A DNA stretch of 64,000 nt from JBGPQJ01 sp963829485 (GTDB lineage: Bacteria; Chloroflexota; Anaerolineae; Anaerolineales; Villigracilaceae). The notes under the pieces are model-generated. The model was not told the DNA's origin and searched no databases. It was given only the letters and a program-made list of their open reading frames with translations. Both the position numbers and the translations under genes were made by a program. Shown in pieces: positions 61,750 to 64,000 of the stretch; positions within the stretch are counted from its first letter, which is position 1, and each line of letters opens with the position of its first letter. Location of the stretch: positions 310,001 through 374,000 of the forward strand of contig CAWHIK010000008.1 in the NCBI GenBank assembly GCA_963829485.1. The letters run 5' to 3'.

Positions 61750-63792
61750 TCAGAATCCTTTCCAGACAGCCAGGTTGTAGGTCGCTATTCCGGCCAATAT
61801 GGAAACTGCCAGCAGCAGAAAAACGCTTTGCAGAGTCCACCGCCAGGAGTTGGTCTCCTGTTTGGTCACCGCCACGGTCGCCACGCAGGGGATGAAAAGC
61901 ATCGTCACGACGAGGAACGACAGGGCGGTTGCCGCAGAATAAGTCGCGGCCAGCGTGGCGGTCAGGCCCGCTTCGGTGGAGTTGCCGAAGAGCACACCCA
62001 GCGTCGATATCGCGTTTTCCTTTGCCGGGAAGCTGGCGATCAACGCGACGGTCAGACGCCAGTCAAAGCCCATCAGGCTGCCGATCGGCTCAAAGAACAT
62101 TCCGATGCGCGCCAGGTAGCTGGTATTCAAGTCGCCGTTGGGAAGATAAGAAAGCGCCCACACCACCATCGACATCACCAGGATGGTGGTTCCGGCTTTC
62201 TTTACAAATGACAACGATCGACTCCAGATCAGCAGGCCGATCGTGCGCGCGTTCGGGATGTGATAGAGCGGCATCTCCATGATAAAGGCCGAACGCTGCC
62301 CCTTGAATATGGTCCGGTTGAGGAGTACGCCGCCGACGACGAGCGCAAGCAGGGAGAGCATCACCAATCCCCACGAAACCCAGATGGCGTTTTTTCCGAA
62401 GAATGCCGGGGCGATGAACGCCACCACCGCCATGCGCGCGGTGCAGGGCACCAGCGGGGCGATGAGGATGGTCAGCATGCGCGCAGACCACGAGTTGATC
62501 ACGCGCGTTCCCATGATGGCCGGGACGTTGCAGCCGAACCCCAGAAAGAGCGGTAAAAACGACCTGCCGTGCAGCCCCATCAGGTGCATGAGATTATCCA
62601 TCACGTAGGCGGCGCGCGCCATGTATCCTGTATCTTCGAGCACCGCAAAAGATGCAAAGAAGAAAACCAGGATTGGAAGGAAGGTCAGCACCGACCCCAC
62701 TCCGCCGATGAGTCCGTCCACGATCATGCCTTCCAGCCAGGGAGGAGCGCCAGCCAGCGCCGCGGATGCCAGCCCGGCAAGCGGCACAACGATCTGCTTG
62801 TCGAGCCACTCCTGGAGCGGCGTGCCTAATGTAAATGTCACCCAAAACACGAGACCGAGAATCCCCGCCAGGATGAACAACCCCCAGACCGGGTGCGCCG
62901 CCCACCGGTCGAGGCGTTCCGTCAGCCCGACCTGCCCGATCCTGGGATGCGTGACCGACTGATTCACGATTCGCCCGATCCACTCGTAGCGGCCCGAAGC
63001 GACCGCCAAAAACGCATCGTCGTGCGCGCGCAGAACATCCTGTACGGAATCCCAGATCCCGGGCGGCAGCGCGGACTGCATCGACCGCGTAACTTCAACA
63101 TCCCCTTCCAGCAGCTTGAGCGCGATCCAGCTCTGGGGGTAGGGCTCAGGGACATATCCTTCTATCAGCCCCTCGATCTTTGCCAGGATTTCACGATGGT
63201 CGGCGCGCACCTCGGGCTGATTCACTGCATAGACACGGTTCCCGCTCAGGACATCCGTCACTACAGCGAGCAGCTCGCGCACGCCCACCGCCCGCGAGGC
63301 CGTCATGGGTACGACAGGCAAGCCGAGGGCTTCTTCGAGCACCTGCGGCTCAACGTGAATCCCCTCCTGCTCGGCGACGTCCATCATGTTTAGAGCCACA
63401 ACCAGAGGCGCGTCGAGGGCTGCCAGTTCCGCAACAAGGTACAGACTGCGCTCCAGATTTGCCGCGCTGACCACGGCCACCACCACAGCCGGCTTGTCGC
63501 GCAGGATGAACTCTCGCGCAATGACCTCTTCCGGAGAGTTGGCGGTCAGGCTGTAGGTCCCGGGCAGGTCCACCAGGCTGAAAGTGTGTCCATCGATGGA
63601 GAATTGACCCTCGCGGCGTTCAACCGTCTTCCCCGGCCAGTTGCCCACGTGCTGGTTGAGCCCGGTCAGTAAATTAAAAAGCGTGGACTTGCCCATGTTG
63701 GGCTGTCCCGCCAATGCGATCAAAGGATAATTTCCGCCTGCTTCGTTTGGTTTGAAAGCGGTCTGGTTGCCGGTATCGTGGCAGTCGCTCAC
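61750..63792 (-). CDS. feoB: Ferrous iron transporter FeoB
   Basis: 680-aa Fe(II) transporter. N-terminal G domain: G1 GQPNMGKST at residues 29-37, LVDLPGTYSLTANSPEE (G3), ALNMMDVAEQEG (G4 as NMMD, where NxxD is expected). Then the membrane part with two Gate motifs, LFLGFGCNVPAIMGTRVI and LIAPLVPCTARMAVVAFI, and a second gate region SFPAKENAISTLGVLFG. Start GTG at 63792 overlaps the feoA stop region; an upstream in-frame ATG lies inside feoA. The frame is intact. Confidence 0.96.
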   Translation of the reverse strand: MSDCHDTGNQTAFKPNEAGGNYPLIALAGQPNMGKSTLFNLLTGLNQHVGNWPGKTVERREGQFSIDGHTFSLVDLPGTYSLTANSPEEVIAREFILRDKPAVVVAVVSAANLERSLYLVAELAALDAPLVVALNMMDVAEQEGIHVEPQVLEEALGLPVVPMTASRAVGVRELLAVVTDVLSGNRVYAVNQPEVRADHREILAKIEGLIEGYVPEPYPQSWIALKLLEGDVEVTRSMQSALPPGIWDSVQDVLRAHDDAFLAVASGRYEWIGRIVNQSVTHPRIGQVGLTERLDRWAAHPVWGLFILAGILGLVFWVTFTLGTPLQEWLDKQIVVPLAGLASAALAGAPPWLEGMIVDGLIGGVGSVLTFLPILVFFFASFAVLEDTGYMARAAYVMDNLMHLMGLHGRSFLPLFLGFGCNVPAIMGTRVINSWSARMLTILIAPLVPCTARMAVVAFIAPAFFGKNAIWVSWGLVMLSLLALVVGGVLLNRTIFKGQRSAFIMEMPLYHIPNARTIGLLIWSRSLSFVKKAGTTILVMSMVVWALSYLPNGDLNTSYLARIGMFFEPIGSLMGFDWRLTVALIASFPAKENAISTLGVLFGNSTEAGLTATLAATYSAATALSFLVVTMLFIPCVATVAVTKQETNSWRWTLQSVFLLLAVSILAGIATYNLAVWKGF

Positions 63793-63793
63793 A

Positions 63794-64000
63794 CTAACCC
63801 CTCGCGACAATGATCTTGGCAGCCTCGCCGCGCCCCAGGGCAACGCGCGTCCCGCGAACCAGCACGATCAACGGTCCGCGCCCGAAGTTCTGGGTCATAT
63901 TGATCGTCACGCCAGGAGTAAAACCAAGCGATGCCAGCCGGTTGTTGACCATCCGCCCGCCCAGAAAATCCATGACGGTAGCTGCTTCCCCCGCCGCCAC
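63794..64000 (-). CDS. feoA: FeoA-domain protein, 5' end outside the window
   Basis: C-terminal 68 residues of an SH3-like FeoA protein: VVNNRLASLGFTPGVTINM in part, RGPLIVLVRGTRVALGRGEA and the end KIIVARG. FeoA binds FeoB and promotes Fe(II) uptake. The reading frame runs off the window at 64000; a shorter internal start is possible. Confidence 0.88.
   Translation of the reverse strand: MAAGEAATVMDFLGGRMVNNRLASLGFTPGVTINMTQNFGRGPLIVLVRGTRVALGRGEAAKIIVARG

Noticed and set aside
1..64000. tRNA, rRNA, CRISPR arrays, integrases or transposases.
   Set aside because: None recognised on either strand; the repeats found are short palindromic or dispersed units without transposase genes.

Overview
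The window looks like a chromosomal segment of a Chloroflexota bacterium, most likely class Anaerolineae. This is inferred from gene content and style, not from a database search. The signs are eukaryotic-type Ser/Thr kinases with a PP2C, vWA and FHA partner set, FakA with two DegV proteins and a Gls24 protein beside rpmB, an F420-type DDN-like reductase, DUF971, GTG/TTG starts, and many small palindromic repeats. No rRNA, tRNA, CRISPR array, phage or integrase gene was seen.

Layout. 1-1.4 kb: ybeY (3' end), dgkA and an endonuclease-IV-like gene, closed by a two-way terminator. 1.5-2.5 kb: a broken GH18 lipoprotein. 2.6-9.3 kb: a minus-strand signalling operon behind a good sigma-A promoter, in the order propeller Ser/Thr kinase, PP2C phosphatase, DnaJ-vWA protein, zinc ribbon, FHA, unknown protein, OmpR-type regulator, followed by a NarL-type regulator. 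9.5-14.9 kb: a phosphoesterase/DGHHR pair, a membrane protein behind a LexA-like operator, DUF1294, a CatE-like dioxygenase, an SMP-30 lactonase and a DDN-like reductase. 14.9-16.1 kb: corA with a short acidic/proline-rich upstream ORF and an SD-sequestering leader. 16.1-26.2 kb: housekeeping genes (DivIVA-like, coaD, recG, degV x2, fakA, gls24, rpmB, rpe, a second Ser/Thr kinase). 26.2-33 kb: an AT-rich patch with gene remnants and repeats, a sulfatase, a lipid kinase, Cax, SH3, DUF971. 33-39.9 kb: lplA, GNATs, DapA-like, an NDP epimerase, a nitrilase. 39.9-47.5 kb: a decaying carbohydrate locus (MFS, MFS remnant, GH127, GH2). 49-61.4 kb: a potassium locus, kdp on the minus strand and a KimA-like transporter on the plus strand. 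61.5-64 kb: feoA (partial), feoB, feoC.

How the genes work together. The 2.6-9.3 kb operon holds writer, eraser, reader and vWA/chaperone adaptor for protein phosphorylation. The potassium locus pairs an ATP-driven Kdp pump and its KdpDE sensor with a divergently transcribed KimA-like importer that shares an operon with an unknown 370-aa protein. The corA leader has the parts of a magnesium-responsive translational switch.

Caution on sequence quality. At least 17 genes carry apparent single-base frameshifts, several in homopolymers and one in the essential-type gene rpe, so part of this is probably residual sequencing error. The GH127/GH2 region is damaged far more heavily and sits beside a truncated MFS fragment, which suggests real decay there.
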